Positions 54,045 to 61,364 of a stretch of DNA of 64,000 nt are shown here, piece after piece. Position numbers and translations under genes: made by a program. This DNA comes from an uncultured Rubrobacteraceae bacterium (GTDB taxonomy: Bacteria > Actinomycetota > Rubrobacteria > Rubrobacterales > Rubrobacteraceae). The stretch spans positions 1-64,000 of the forward strand of contig CADCVH010000108.1 of assembly GCA_902806085.1 (NCBI GenBank), in the 5' to 3' direction. Under the pieces are notes generated by a model. That model worked only from the letters and a program-made list of their open reading frames with translations. It was not told where the DNA came from and did not search any database. Positions within the stretch are counted from its first letter, which is position 1. Each line of letters opens with the position of its first letter.

Positions 54045-54502
54045 CGGCGCCCCTTGGGCGGCACGGCGATGGCGACCCGGGCGCCCCCGCCAGGCCCGCA
54101 GCCGAGGTCGAGCGCGCCATCGAGCAGCGCGGCCCGCTCCCTCATGGGCCGGAGGCCCACGCCCCCGTTGCCGTCGAAGCCGCGGCCGTCGTCCTCCGCG
54201 CGGCCCACTATCTGTTCCGGCCGGACGTCGAGCTCGACGGAGATCGAGGCGCAACCCGGGCGGGCCACGGCGTTGCGGACCGCCTCCTGCTCCCTGTCCT
54301 CGACGACCTTCGTGGCCGCCTCGATCTCCGTCACGCCCTGGAAGGCCTTGCTTGAAGCCGAGAGGCCAGAGAAGCGTTCGCGCTCTTCGGCCCGGACCCT
54401 GCCCTCCCTGACGCGGGCCCCCTCCAATTGCCTCTTGAGCCGCTCTTTCTCCGCGTCCCGCCGGTCCGGCGCGTGGCCGTGGTCGGCGCCGGGGGGCCTC
54501 AC
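54041..54502 (-). CDS. Truncated sensor-kinase-like protein (ATPase domain only)
   Basis: 153 residues from GTG 54502. A charged coiled-coil start is followed by a HATPase_c domain like that of NarX/LiaS-type kinases (AVRNAVARPGCASISVEL as N-box, EDDGRGFD as G1, VGLRPMRERAALLDGALDLG as G2). The DHp helix with the phospho-accepting His (normally RDLHDG-like) is absent, and the N-box is degenerate (VRNAVARPG against the usual NALKHAG). Either a decayed kinase or a phosphatase/regulatory ATPase. Coupled to the response regulator. Confidence 0.68.
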   Translation of the reverse strand: MRPPGADHGHAPDRRDAEKERLKRQLEGARVREGRVRAEERERFSGLSASSKAFQGVTEIEAATKVVEDREQEAVRNAVARPGCASISVELDVRPEQIVGRAEDDGRGFDGNGGVGLRPMRERAALLDGALDLGCGPGGGARVAIAVPPKGRR

Positions 54503-54720
54503 GGTGCGAGCCCCCCCGGACCGACCTCGCGGATCACGAGCGCCCTCCGCCCGCGTCCCCGTCCTCCACGGGCCCGTCCTTGACCTCGAACAGACGCCAG
54601 GGCCCGCCATCCCGGGCGACGACGAAGTGCGGGGTTTTTCGGCTCCGGTCAAGACCGCCCCTTTCTGCATAACGTACCGACCGTTACCCGAACGGAGACC
54701 CTGAAAGACCCCCCTCTGGC

Positions 54721-54758
54721 GTCCGGGATAACCCGGACAGCCTGCATAATTCTATGCA
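54721..54758. repeat. Two adjacent perfect hairpins upstream of the kinase
   Basis: GTCCGGG-ATAA-CCCGGAC (54721-54738) and TGCATA-ATTC-TATGCA (54743-54758). They lie in a gap (54503-55036) that holds no supported gene, apart from a startless 40-codon frame (54529-54660) with TPHFVVARDGGPWRLFEVK. Confidence 0.6.
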
Positions 54759-55036
54759 TCATTATCCCACACCCGGTAGGTCTCGGGTTTTACCTGCCCG
54801 GAGTTCGCGGGGGCGTCCTTCGAGATCCGGGAGAGACCTGGCGGTAGGTGGCTTTGGGCTGGGTGTAGGCCGCCAGGTCCGGGTGTCCCGGGCCGACCAA
54901 CCTTCATAAATTCCGGCATAAGAGGGAACGGCGCAGAGCCGACCCACGAACACCGACGGCCCTCCGCTGCTGGCAGGAGCGGGCAGCTGACGGCTGACGA
55001 CGTGCTTCCGGAATCCCGGGTTTTGTGGGGAGCGCT

Positions 55037-55543
55037 TTAAGCTCGGAGGCCCTGCTCGGCGAGGGTCAGATCGAGGAACCTGTCCCAGTTGGCGGCGATC
55101 CGTTCGGCCATCGCCCGCTCTTCGGCGCGGTTCTCCCGGGCGACGGCGGCCGTCTCCTCGTCGCCCGCGCGTTCGGCGATCCGTTCGAGGAGCTCGTAGG
55201 CGGCGATCTCGACGTGCTCCGTGGCGTAGGCGTCGCGGGCGTTCTGGACGGCCTTGTCGCGCCGCAGCACGTCGCCAACACCCTTGACCTGGGCGGTGGC
55301 GATCGCCGCCAGGTCCTTGCCGACCGACGCCGGCCGCGGCCCCCCGAGCGCCCGGAGGCGCTCGCGCAGCCGTTGCTGCTGGCGACGGGTCTCCTCCTTG
55401 TGGCGCCGGAAGAGGCCCACCAGTTCCGGGTCGGACGTGTTCACTATCAGGGAATCCAACTGGAGCAGCACGTTCTGCTCGAGGGCGTGTACGTACTCGA
55501 CGTACTCGACGAGCTTTCTTTGCAACCCCTCTTCGCGGGACAT
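55037..55543 (-). CDS. DUF892/YciF-type ferritin-like protein
   Basis: 168 residues from ATG 55543 (GGGAGG 6 nt upstream). A four-helix bundle pattern with Glu and His at ferritin-like spacing (VHALEQNVLLQLDSLI, FRRHKEETRRQQQRL, ATEHVEIAAYELLERIAE). Members are induced by stress and some bind di-iron. The open frame extends without a stop into an upstream coding region. Confidence 0.85.
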   Translation of the reverse strand: MSREEGLQRKLVEYVEYVHALEQNVLLQLDSLIVNTSDPELVGLFRRHKEETRRQQQRLRERLRALGGPRPASVGKDLAAIATAQVKGVGDVLRRDKAVQNARDAYATEHVEIAAYELLERIAERAGDEETAAVARENRAEERAMAERIAANWDRFLDLTLAEQGLRA

Positions 55544-55942
55544 AGGTTCCTCCCGTGTTTGTTTGCCGTTGTGGTGCCCGGTCCTGATCATGCGGAACCG
55601 CCCCACCGGCCTTCCGCCTACGGTCGCCCGCCCGAGCCAGAGGCCCCGGCCGCCCGGCGAGAGTTCGTCCACGACCGCCGAAAACGGGGGCCGGTAGACG
55701 AGGACGGGCCGCCCGCCGCGGCGCCCGACCCGGAAGGAGATCCGAAGCAGCGGCCCGAGGCGGGTCTCGCCCCGGTCGCCCCGGATGCGCTTTCCCACGC
55801 CGACCATCGGCGGCAGCAGGCCGCCCAGGCGCTCGACCCGCCACCCGCCGTCGAGGCCGCCCGTAATGGCCTCGCCCGCGGGGACGACTCCCCTCGCACC
55901 CGCCGTGGCCTTGTCCGCGTCCCGCGCTCCGTGCTCTTCCAT
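55544..55942 (-). CDS. Conserved-looking domain in frame with the DUF892 gene, no own stop
   Basis: 133 codons from ATG 55942 (GGGG upstream) run in the same frame into the DUF892 start with no stop. The content looks real: GGWRVERLGGLLPPMVGV, RISFRVGRRGGRPVLVYRPP and WLGRATVGGRPVGRFRMIR resemble a compact beta-rich domain seen as a stand-alone hypothetical in actinobacteria. Either a 301-residue fusion is made, or the stop was lost and the internal ribosome site gives a second product. Confidence 0.55.
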
Positions 55943-56118
55943 ACCCCGTACTTACCCCGAACGGCGCCGCGATTCACCGGGCCTTGCTCGTCCCGGCCGC
56001 GAGGACCTCTATCGCGCCCACGAGGACGTGCGGCATACGGTCGGGCGGACCGTTCCTCGCGAAGCCCGAGAGCCAGAGCGAGGATGCGAGTAGCTTGCCG
56101 CCCGCGGCCTCGGCAGCT

Positions 56119-56350
56119 TGTCGAGGCATATCTCGTCGTCCATGCCGTTCGCCCATTCGAACTCTCCGAGGGTGAAGATGGGCGCGGTAAACGAGGGCCG
56201 GGCCACCGTTCGGGCGAGTCCCTGCTCCCCTTAACGCCAGGAAAGGTTTTTGGGAGCGGGGGCGTCGGCGTCGAAGAAGACGCCGACGCCCCCGCTGGCG
56301 CGCACACGGCCCGCGTTTCCGCCGGGCGCCGCGGAGGGTAGCGTTTTGGC
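56119..56350 (-). pseudogene. Decayed duplicate of the 57.3-kb glycosyltransferase
   Basis: 56246-56347 aligns with 57748-57850 (GGVRTSGDVIVFFDADARLPKAF against GRVRASGGVGVFFDADAPAPK). 56119-56240 aligns with the glycosyltransferase 3' end (ALGRYEWANHMNYKI against TLGEFEWANGMDDEI). About 300 bp between these parts are deleted. The rest of 55943-56392 shows nothing else. Confidence 0.8.
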
Positions 56351-56392
56351 CGATCCCCCCGTGGTTTCAGGCGGGTGCCCGTGGCGGGATGC

Positions 56393-56947
56393 CTACGGGA
56401 GCAGCCGGGAGACGGCGCCGAAGCGCTGCGACTCGCTAGCCTTCATGGCGAGCGCCGAAGTCACGCCGAGGATGCCGCCGATGACGGCTACGTTCACGTT
56501 GCCGAGCAGGTTCACCGAGCGCAGGAGCGCCGCCGCCCTCTCCGGCGTCTGGGCCGCGGGGGTGGTCCCGGTCTGGATGGGTACCGCGCCCCCCGGCGCC
56601 TGGCCGGCGAGGGCCCTGCCCTGGACCATGCTGGCGAGGCCGGTCAGGGCCCCGACGGCGAACAGGGCGTCTTTTGCCAGCACCAGGTTGCGCGTCTGCT
56701 GGTCTATCTCCTTGCCCGATAGGCCGAGCCGCCCGGGGAACCAGGTGGCCGCCGCCGTCGCGAAGGAGGCGGCATTGATGACGTTGTAGCGGTTCCAGGC
56801 CGCGTTCAGCAGCTTGCCGCGGTCCGCCGGATCGTCGAGGGCGCCGAGGTTCGGGTTCAGGGCGACCTTCCCGAATAGCTGGCCGCCAAAGCAGGCGGCG
56901 AGTCCCAGGTTGTGCGCCGCCCAGGCGGCACCCGATAGCTTCGTCAT
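56393..56947 (-). CDS. Membrane protein of unknown function
   Basis: 184 residues from ATG 56947 (GAAGGAG upstream). A segment AAWAAHNLGLAACFGGQLFGKVAL and two later helices (LFAVGALTGLASMV, VNVAVIGGILGVTSALAM) suggest an integral membrane protein; a Pro/Gly/Thr linker splits it. No named family recognised. Upstream, 56948-57317 holds no supported gene. Confidence 0.7.
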   Translation of the reverse strand: MTKLSGAAWAAHNLGLAACFGGQLFGKVALNPNLGALDDPADRGKLLNAAWNRYNVINAASFATAAATWFPGRLGLSGKEIDQQTRNLVLAKDALFAVGALTGLASMVQGRALAGQAPGGAVPIQTGTTPAAQTPERAAALLRSVNLLGNVNVAVIGGILGVTSALAMKASESQRFGAVSRLLP

Positions 56948-57317
56948 GCGGTGCTCCTTCCGTGTGGGGTCCTTGTGGTCGACTCTGTGTACCCGGAGCG
57001 CGCGGAGCGAAACAGGACGCCCAGGCCGGGGCCGCCCGTGGCCGGTACGCACCTTTTTGGGGCGGCGCGTGAAGGCTCGGCGATGGTTGGATAGCGTGCC
57101 GGCGACGCGGCGAGACCGGGCGCTTCTGCGGGACCTTTAGGCTGCCGGGCGGCCTCGAAACGCCGCCGAGTGAGAAGTTTTGGGCCCGTGCGATGGCGCA
57201 GCGCAAGACCTGTGGCACGAGGGTAGCCCGGATGAGCGGAGTAGAGGGCCGCGGCCCGATCGCGTCCGATCGGGAGACGTCGGGGACTTCCTGGGCCGGG
57301 GCGCTTTGCCCCCCGGC

Positions 57318-58025
57318 TCAACCGCCGTGCTCGCCGATCTTGTAGTTCATGTGGTTGGCCCACTCGTACCTGCCGAGGGCGAAGAAGAGCCCCATGAGGC
57401 TGTACTGGGCCACCGTTCGGACGAAGCCGCCCTCCCTGTAGCGCCGGTCGGATACGAAGACCATCTTCTCGACGATGCCGAAGCGCCGACCCCGGGAGAG
57501 GCGCCGGATCAGCTCTATGTCGTCGAACTTGAGGGCCGGGTCGAAGCCCGAGCTCGCGCGGAAGAGGTCTCCCCTGACGGCGATGCACGTCCCGGCCCCG
57601 GAGGGGAGCAAGTTCTGGAAGGCCCTCGTGACGAGGTTGAAGAGGTCGTGGAAACGCTCCACCGCCCGTGTGGAACGGTACGGGTAGTAAAGCGGGCAGG
57701 CGACGTCGAGCCCGCGCGCCTCGAAACCCCCGAGAAAGTCCGCAAGGAAGGCCTTCGGGAGCCGGGCGTCGGCGTCGAAGAAGACGATAACGTCCCCGCT
57801 CGTGCGTACACCGCCCGCGTTCCTGCCGAGCGCCACGGGGGGCGTGCTGTGCAGGACCCTCACGAACGGGTAGCCCTCCGCCACGGCGACCGTGGCGTCC
57901 TCAGAACCCGCGTCCACGACGAAGACCTCGTCCGGCGTCCTCGTCTGGCCGGCCAGGTCCGAGAGAAGGCCCCCGAGGAGACGCTCCTCGTTCAGCGCCG
58001 GGATGACGATGCTCGTCTTGCTCAT
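57318..58025 (-). CDS. Family 2 glycosyltransferase
   Basis: 235 residues. GT-A fold: SIVIPALNEERLLGGLLSDL, FVVDAGSEDAT, IVFFDADARLP (DxD metal site) and FDDIELIRRLSRGRRF with the catalytic Asp region. A hydrophobic C-terminal segment (YSLMGLFFALGRYEWAN) may contact the membrane. ATG 58025 overlaps the stop of a 68-residue gene. A broken copy lies 1 kb away. Confidence 0.88.
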   Translation of the reverse strand: MSKTSIVIPALNEERLLGGLLSDLAGQTRTPDEVFVVDAGSEDATVAVAEGYPFVRVLHSTPPVALGRNAGGVRTSGDVIVFFDADARLPKAFLADFLGGFEARGLDVACPLYYPYRSTRAVERFHDLFNLVTRAFQNLLPSGAGTCIAVRGDLFRASSGFDPALKFDDIELIRRLSRGRRFGIVEKMVFVSDRRYREGGFVRTVAQYSLMGLFFALGRYEWANHMNYKIGEHGG

Positions 58026-58231
58026 CACTCCAATGTTCCTCTCTCCGCCGGGCCGAAGACCCGTAGTTCGTGGCACCGCGGGCACCAGCTCGCCAGGGAA
58101 TCTCCTCCCAGCCTGAACTCGGACGGCCCGCCGCAGCCGTCGTGCGCGAGGACGAACGCGGCGAAGGCCAGCGCCGTCTCTCCCGTGTCACGTCTCTTTA
58201 TACGCCCCGTGCGCCTCCGTGTGTGGTCCAT
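58025..58231 (-). CDS. Small Cys-containing protein coupled to the glycosyltransferase
   Basis: 68 residues from ATG 58231; the stop overlaps the glycosyltransferase ATG (TGATG). Basic start, then ALAFAAFVLAHDGCGGPSEF and WCPRCHELRVFG: one single Cys and a CxxC, a possible zinc ribbon. No family recognised. Confidence 0.55.
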   Translation of the reverse strand: MDHTRRRTGRIKRRDTGETALAFAAFVLAHDGCGGPSEFRLGGDSLASWCPRCHELRVFGPAERGTLE

Positions 58232-58480
58232 GACGGGGAGATAGCCCGAAAAAGAGGGCGCGGGCGGTGATCCACGGCACAAAACCCGACGGGCGGAGGG
58301 AGAAATGGTCCGAAGGATGTATGGCGGCGGTGGCCAAGAATATGGGGCCATCAGCCCTGAAAGACGGACGGCGGTGTGCGACGCCGCCCGTCTTCGCGCT
58401 TCATGCCGTTTCCCGGGGGCCCGGAGTTGCGGTGGTGCGTTTCGGGTACCGGTGGGGGAGGATACCGAGAGGAGGACCGG

Positions 58481-58927
58481 ATGGCGGCCACCCAGAACGG
58501 CCCCGAGTTGCACCCGAGCACGGTCGAGTTGGCACGGGGGCCCAACTACGCGACGATCAGCACCATGATGCCCGACGGCAACCTGCAGAACCACCTCATC
58601 TGGGTCCACACCGACGGGGAGCGCCTCTTCGTCAACACCGAGGTCCACCGCCAGAAGTACAAGAACGTCCGGCGCGACCCGAGGGTTACGCTCACGATCC
58701 GCGACGAGGAGAACCCTTACCGGTACGCCGAGGTGCGTGGGGAGGTCGTGGAGATGGTGACGGGGCCTATGGCCCGCGGGCACATAGACCAGCTCGCGCA
58801 GAAGTACCACGGCCAGGATTACGATCCCGACGACATAAAGACCGAGCGGGTGACGCTCTGGATCGTACCGAACCGGCAAACCGCGGTCGGCCCGGGCGCC
58901 GACGAAGGCGCCTCTTCCTCCTGGTGA
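58481..58927 (+). CDS. PPOX-class F420/flavin-binding protein
   Basis: 148 residues from ATG 58481 (GAGGAGG 5 nt upstream). Split-barrel pattern: PNYATISTMMPDGNLQNHLIWVHTDGERLFVNTE, then RDPRVTLTIRDEENPYRYAEVRGEV. Actinobacterial members are often F420-dependent reductases; FMN use is the alternative. It stands alone. Confidence 0.85.
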   Translation: MAATQNGPELHPSTVELARGPNYATISTMMPDGNLQNHLIWVHTDGERLFVNTEVHRQKYKNVRRDPRVTLTIRDEENPYRYAEVRGEVVEMVTGPMARGHIDQLAQKYHGQDYDPDDIKTERVTLWIVPNRQTAVGPGADEGASSSW

Positions 58928-58979
58928 CCCCGTCGTTCGCCGGACCACCCCGGAACGCCACACGCCCGAGAAGGGAGAA

Positions 58980-59105
58980 ACGTCGAAGAGCCGGCGTGCG
59001 CGAGAGCCTGGGAACTTTAACCAGGACCGGCCGATACGGGACGATTACGTGATGGTGTCCGACGGGGAGATGCGGAGCGGCAACTACGAGGCCATCCAAG
59101 GTTAG
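58980..59105 (+). CDS. Possible 41-residue protein with a non-standard ACG start
   Basis: AAGGGAG lies at Shine-Dalgarno position before ACG 58980, followed by SKSRRAREPGNFNQDRPIRD and DYVMVSDGEMRSGNYEAIQG and stop. The composition is protein-like and hydrophilic, but no ATG, GTG or TTG exists upstream in frame. The start codon may be mutated, or ACG is used. The remaining 59106-59247 holds nothing I can support. Confidence 0.35.
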   Translation, partial: TSKSRRAREPGNFNQDRPIRDDYVMVSDGEMRSGNYEAIQG

Positions 59106-59247
59106 GGCCGCGGGCCACGGGGTGCATATTTAGGGCCATTCGACCGGGGTTACGGGGCGAACCGTTTTTTGTGGGCGCAGATTCGGGTAATAAACCGGAG
59201 GGGACTACGGTCCCTTCGCAAGCACGTAGAGCAGAGAAGGAGCATTC

Positions 59248-59823
59248 GTGGCGAACGAGTTGCAGGGACGCAAGGTAGCTATTCTCATCGCGCCGATCGG
59301 GTCGGAGCAGGTGGAGTTCGTCCAGCCCAAGGAGGCCGTCGAGGCCGAGGGCGCCACCGTCGAGGTCGTGGGCATCCAGGCCGGCGAGGCCCAGGCGATG
59401 AACAACGACACCGAGATGGGGGACACCTTCACGGTGGACAAGGCCGTAACCGACGTCTCCCCGGACGAGTACGACGCCCTGATCGTGCCCGGCGGCACCG
59501 TTGGGGCGGACAACCTGCGGGCCGACCCGAACGTGGTCCAGTTCGTGCACGGTTTCTTCGAGCAGGCCAAGCCGGTCGGCGTGATCTGCCACGGCCCCTG
59601 GGTCCTGGTCGAGGCGGACGTGGTGAAGGGCCGCACCCTCACCTCCTACCCGAGCCTCCAGACGGACATCCGCAACGCGGGCGGCAACTGGGTGGACGAG
59701 GAGGTCGTCACCGACCAGGGCCTCGTCACCAGCCGCAACCCCAACGACCTGCCGGCGTTCTGCGCCAAGGTGGTCGAGGAGATCGGCGAGGGCAAGCACG
59801 CCGACCAGGCCCGCAGCGCCTAG
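59248..59823 (+). CDS. DJ-1/PfpI-family protein
   Basis: 191 residues from GTG 59248 (AGAAGGAG upstream). It has the nucleophile elbow VICHGPW with Cys, PGGTVGADNLR and a catalytic-region Glu early in the chain (VEFVQPKEAVEAEGA). Members are deglycase/glyoxalase or stress proteins. A stem-loop follows. Confidence 0.88.
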   Translation: MANELQGRKVAILIAPIGSEQVEFVQPKEAVEAEGATVEVVGIQAGEAQAMNNDTEMGDTFTVDKAVTDVSPDEYDALIVPGGTVGADNLRADPNVVQFVHGFFEQAKPVGVICHGPWVLVEADVVKGRTLTSYPSLQTDIRNAGGNWVDEEVVTDQGLVTSRNPNDLPAFCAKVVEEIGEGKHADQARSA

Positions 59824-59828
59824 AGAGC

Positions 59829-59878
59829 GGTCAGCTTTCGGCTTCCAGCCGTCGGCTTTTTGCTGGCGGCTGGAAGCC
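59829..59878 (+). terminator. Long hairpin after the DJ-1 gene, REP-like copy 2
   Basis: GGCTTCCAGCCG (59840-59851) pairs perfectly with CGGCTGGAAGCC (59867-59878). The T-run lies in the loop (GGCTTTTTG), where a smaller AGCC-GGCT hairpin could itself terminate. The sequence resembles 28282-28308. Confidence 0.6.
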
Positions 59879-59948
59879 CGTTTCGCGAGCTTGATGAACC
59901 TTCGCGATACCCCGACGAACCTATAAAGCAAGAAGGAGGCCTGGCAGG

Positions 59949-61139
59949 ATGAAGGCGCTTACTTGGCACGGCAAACGGGACGTTCGGGTGGACAACGTGC
60001 CCGACCCGAGCATCCAGGAACCCAACGACGCGATAGTCAGGATCACCACGACAAACATCTGCGGCTCGGACCTGCACCTCTACGAGGTCCTCGGGCCGTT
60101 CATTGACCCGGGCGACATCCTCGGCCACGAGCCGATGGGCATCGTCGAGGAGGTCGGCCCGGAGGTCGCGCACGTGTCCCCCGGCGACCGGGTGGTCCTG
60201 CCGTTCAACATAAGCTGCGGGCACTGCTTTATGTGCGACCAGCTGCTCTACTCGCAGTGCGAGACCACGCAGGTCCACGAGTACGGAACGGGCGCCAAGT
60301 TCTTCGGCTACACCAAGCTCTACGGCCAGGTGCCGGGCGGGCAGGCCGAGTTCCTGCGCGTCCCGCAGGCCCAGTTCGTCCCCATAAAGGTACCCGAGGA
60401 GGGCGCGGGGATGTCCGACGAGCGGTTCGTCTACCTCTCGGACGTGCTGCCTACAAGCTGGCAGGCCGTCGAGTACGCCGGCATCCCCGAGGGCGGAAGC
60501 GTGGCGGTCTTCGGGCTCGGTCCCATAGGCCAGATGTGCGCGCGCATCGCGCGGTACAAGGGCCACAGGGTCATCGGGGTGGACCTCGTGCCCGAGCGCC
60601 TGGCGATGGCCCGCCGGTACGGGGTTGAGGTCGTGGACCTAAACGACCACGACGACATCGCCGAGACGATCCGCGGGATGACCGACGGGCGGGGGCCCGA
60701 CTCCGTGATCGACGCCGTCGGCATGGAGGCGCACGGCTCGGGCGGGGGCAAGATGGCCCAGACGCTCGTGGGGCTGCTACCGGATGCGGCGGCCCAGACC
60801 GCGATGGAGAAGGGCGGGGTCGACCGGCTCACGGCGCTCAACCAGTGCATAGAGACCGTGCGCCGGGGCGGCACGCTCTCCATAAGCGGCGTCTACGGCG
60901 GGACGGCCGATCCCATAAACCTGCTGCAGCTCTTCGACAAGCAGATCCAGGTTCGCATGGGCCAGGCCAACGTGAAGGCGTGGACCGACACCATCATGCC
61001 GCTCCTCCTCGATCCCTCGGACCCCCTGGGTGTGGAGGACTTCGCCACGCACAAGATGCCGCTCGACGCCGCGCCCCAGGCGTACGAGATCTTCCAGAAA
61101 AAGCAGGACGGCGCCATCAAGATCCTGCTCCAGCCGTAG
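59949..61139 (+). CDS. Zinc-dependent alcohol dehydrogenase, formaldehyde-dehydrogenase-like
   Basis: 396 residues, MDR family. Catalytic zinc site NICGSDLH and GHEPMGIVEEVG; structural zinc loop CGHCFMCDQLLYSQC; NAD-binding GLGPIGQMCARIA. The extended middle (FFGYTKLYGQVPGGQAEFLRVP) is like glutathione-independent formaldehyde dehydrogenases. The substrate is not proven. A terminator follows. Confidence 0.9.
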   Translation: MKALTWHGKRDVRVDNVPDPSIQEPNDAIVRITTTNICGSDLHLYEVLGPFIDPGDILGHEPMGIVEEVGPEVAHVSPGDRVVLPFNISCGHCFMCDQLLYSQCETTQVHEYGTGAKFFGYTKLYGQVPGGQAEFLRVPQAQFVPIKVPEEGAGMSDERFVYLSDVLPTSWQAVEYAGIPEGGSVAVFGLGPIGQMCARIARYKGHRVIGVDLVPERLAMARRYGVEVVDLNDHDDIAETIRGMTDGRGPDSVIDAVGMEAHGSGGGKMAQTLVGLLPDAAAQTAMEKGGVDRLTALNQCIETVRRGGTLSISGVYGGTADPINLLQLFDKQIQVRMGQANVKAWTDTIMPLLLDPSDPLGVEDFATHKMPLDAAPQAYEIFQKKQDGAIKILLQP

Positions 61140-61154
61140 CCCCGCAAACCGACC

Positions 61155-61187
61155 GCCCGCCGGAGCGCTTCGTTGCGGCGGGCTTTT
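61155..61187 (+). terminator. Intrinsic terminator of the dehydrogenase gene
   Basis: GCCCGCC (61155-61161) pairs with GGCGGGC (61177-61183), followed by TTTTCTTT. Two further copies of the 3' arm follow. Confidence 0.78.
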
Positions 61188-61227
61188 CTTTGCGGCGGGC
61201 TTTTCGTTGCGGCGGGCTTTCCGTTGC
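61171..61227 (+). repeat. 17-bp tandem repeat carrying the terminator 3' arm
   Basis: CGTTGCGGCGGGCTTTT at 61171, near-identical copies at 61188 and 61205, and a partial fourth. Each full copy brings a GGCGGGC arm plus a T-run. Confidence 0.9.
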
Positions 61228-61364
61228 GGGCTCACAGGGAGTCTCCGCAGGAGCCGCGGTCCCGGCCGAGGGTTTACTATTCCCGGATTTTGGCGGCCCC
61301 GTTTCGGGGTCGCGCCCGTTTGGGAAAAGTACCAGCCGAAGGATCCCGAAAGGAGAGGTGTCTC

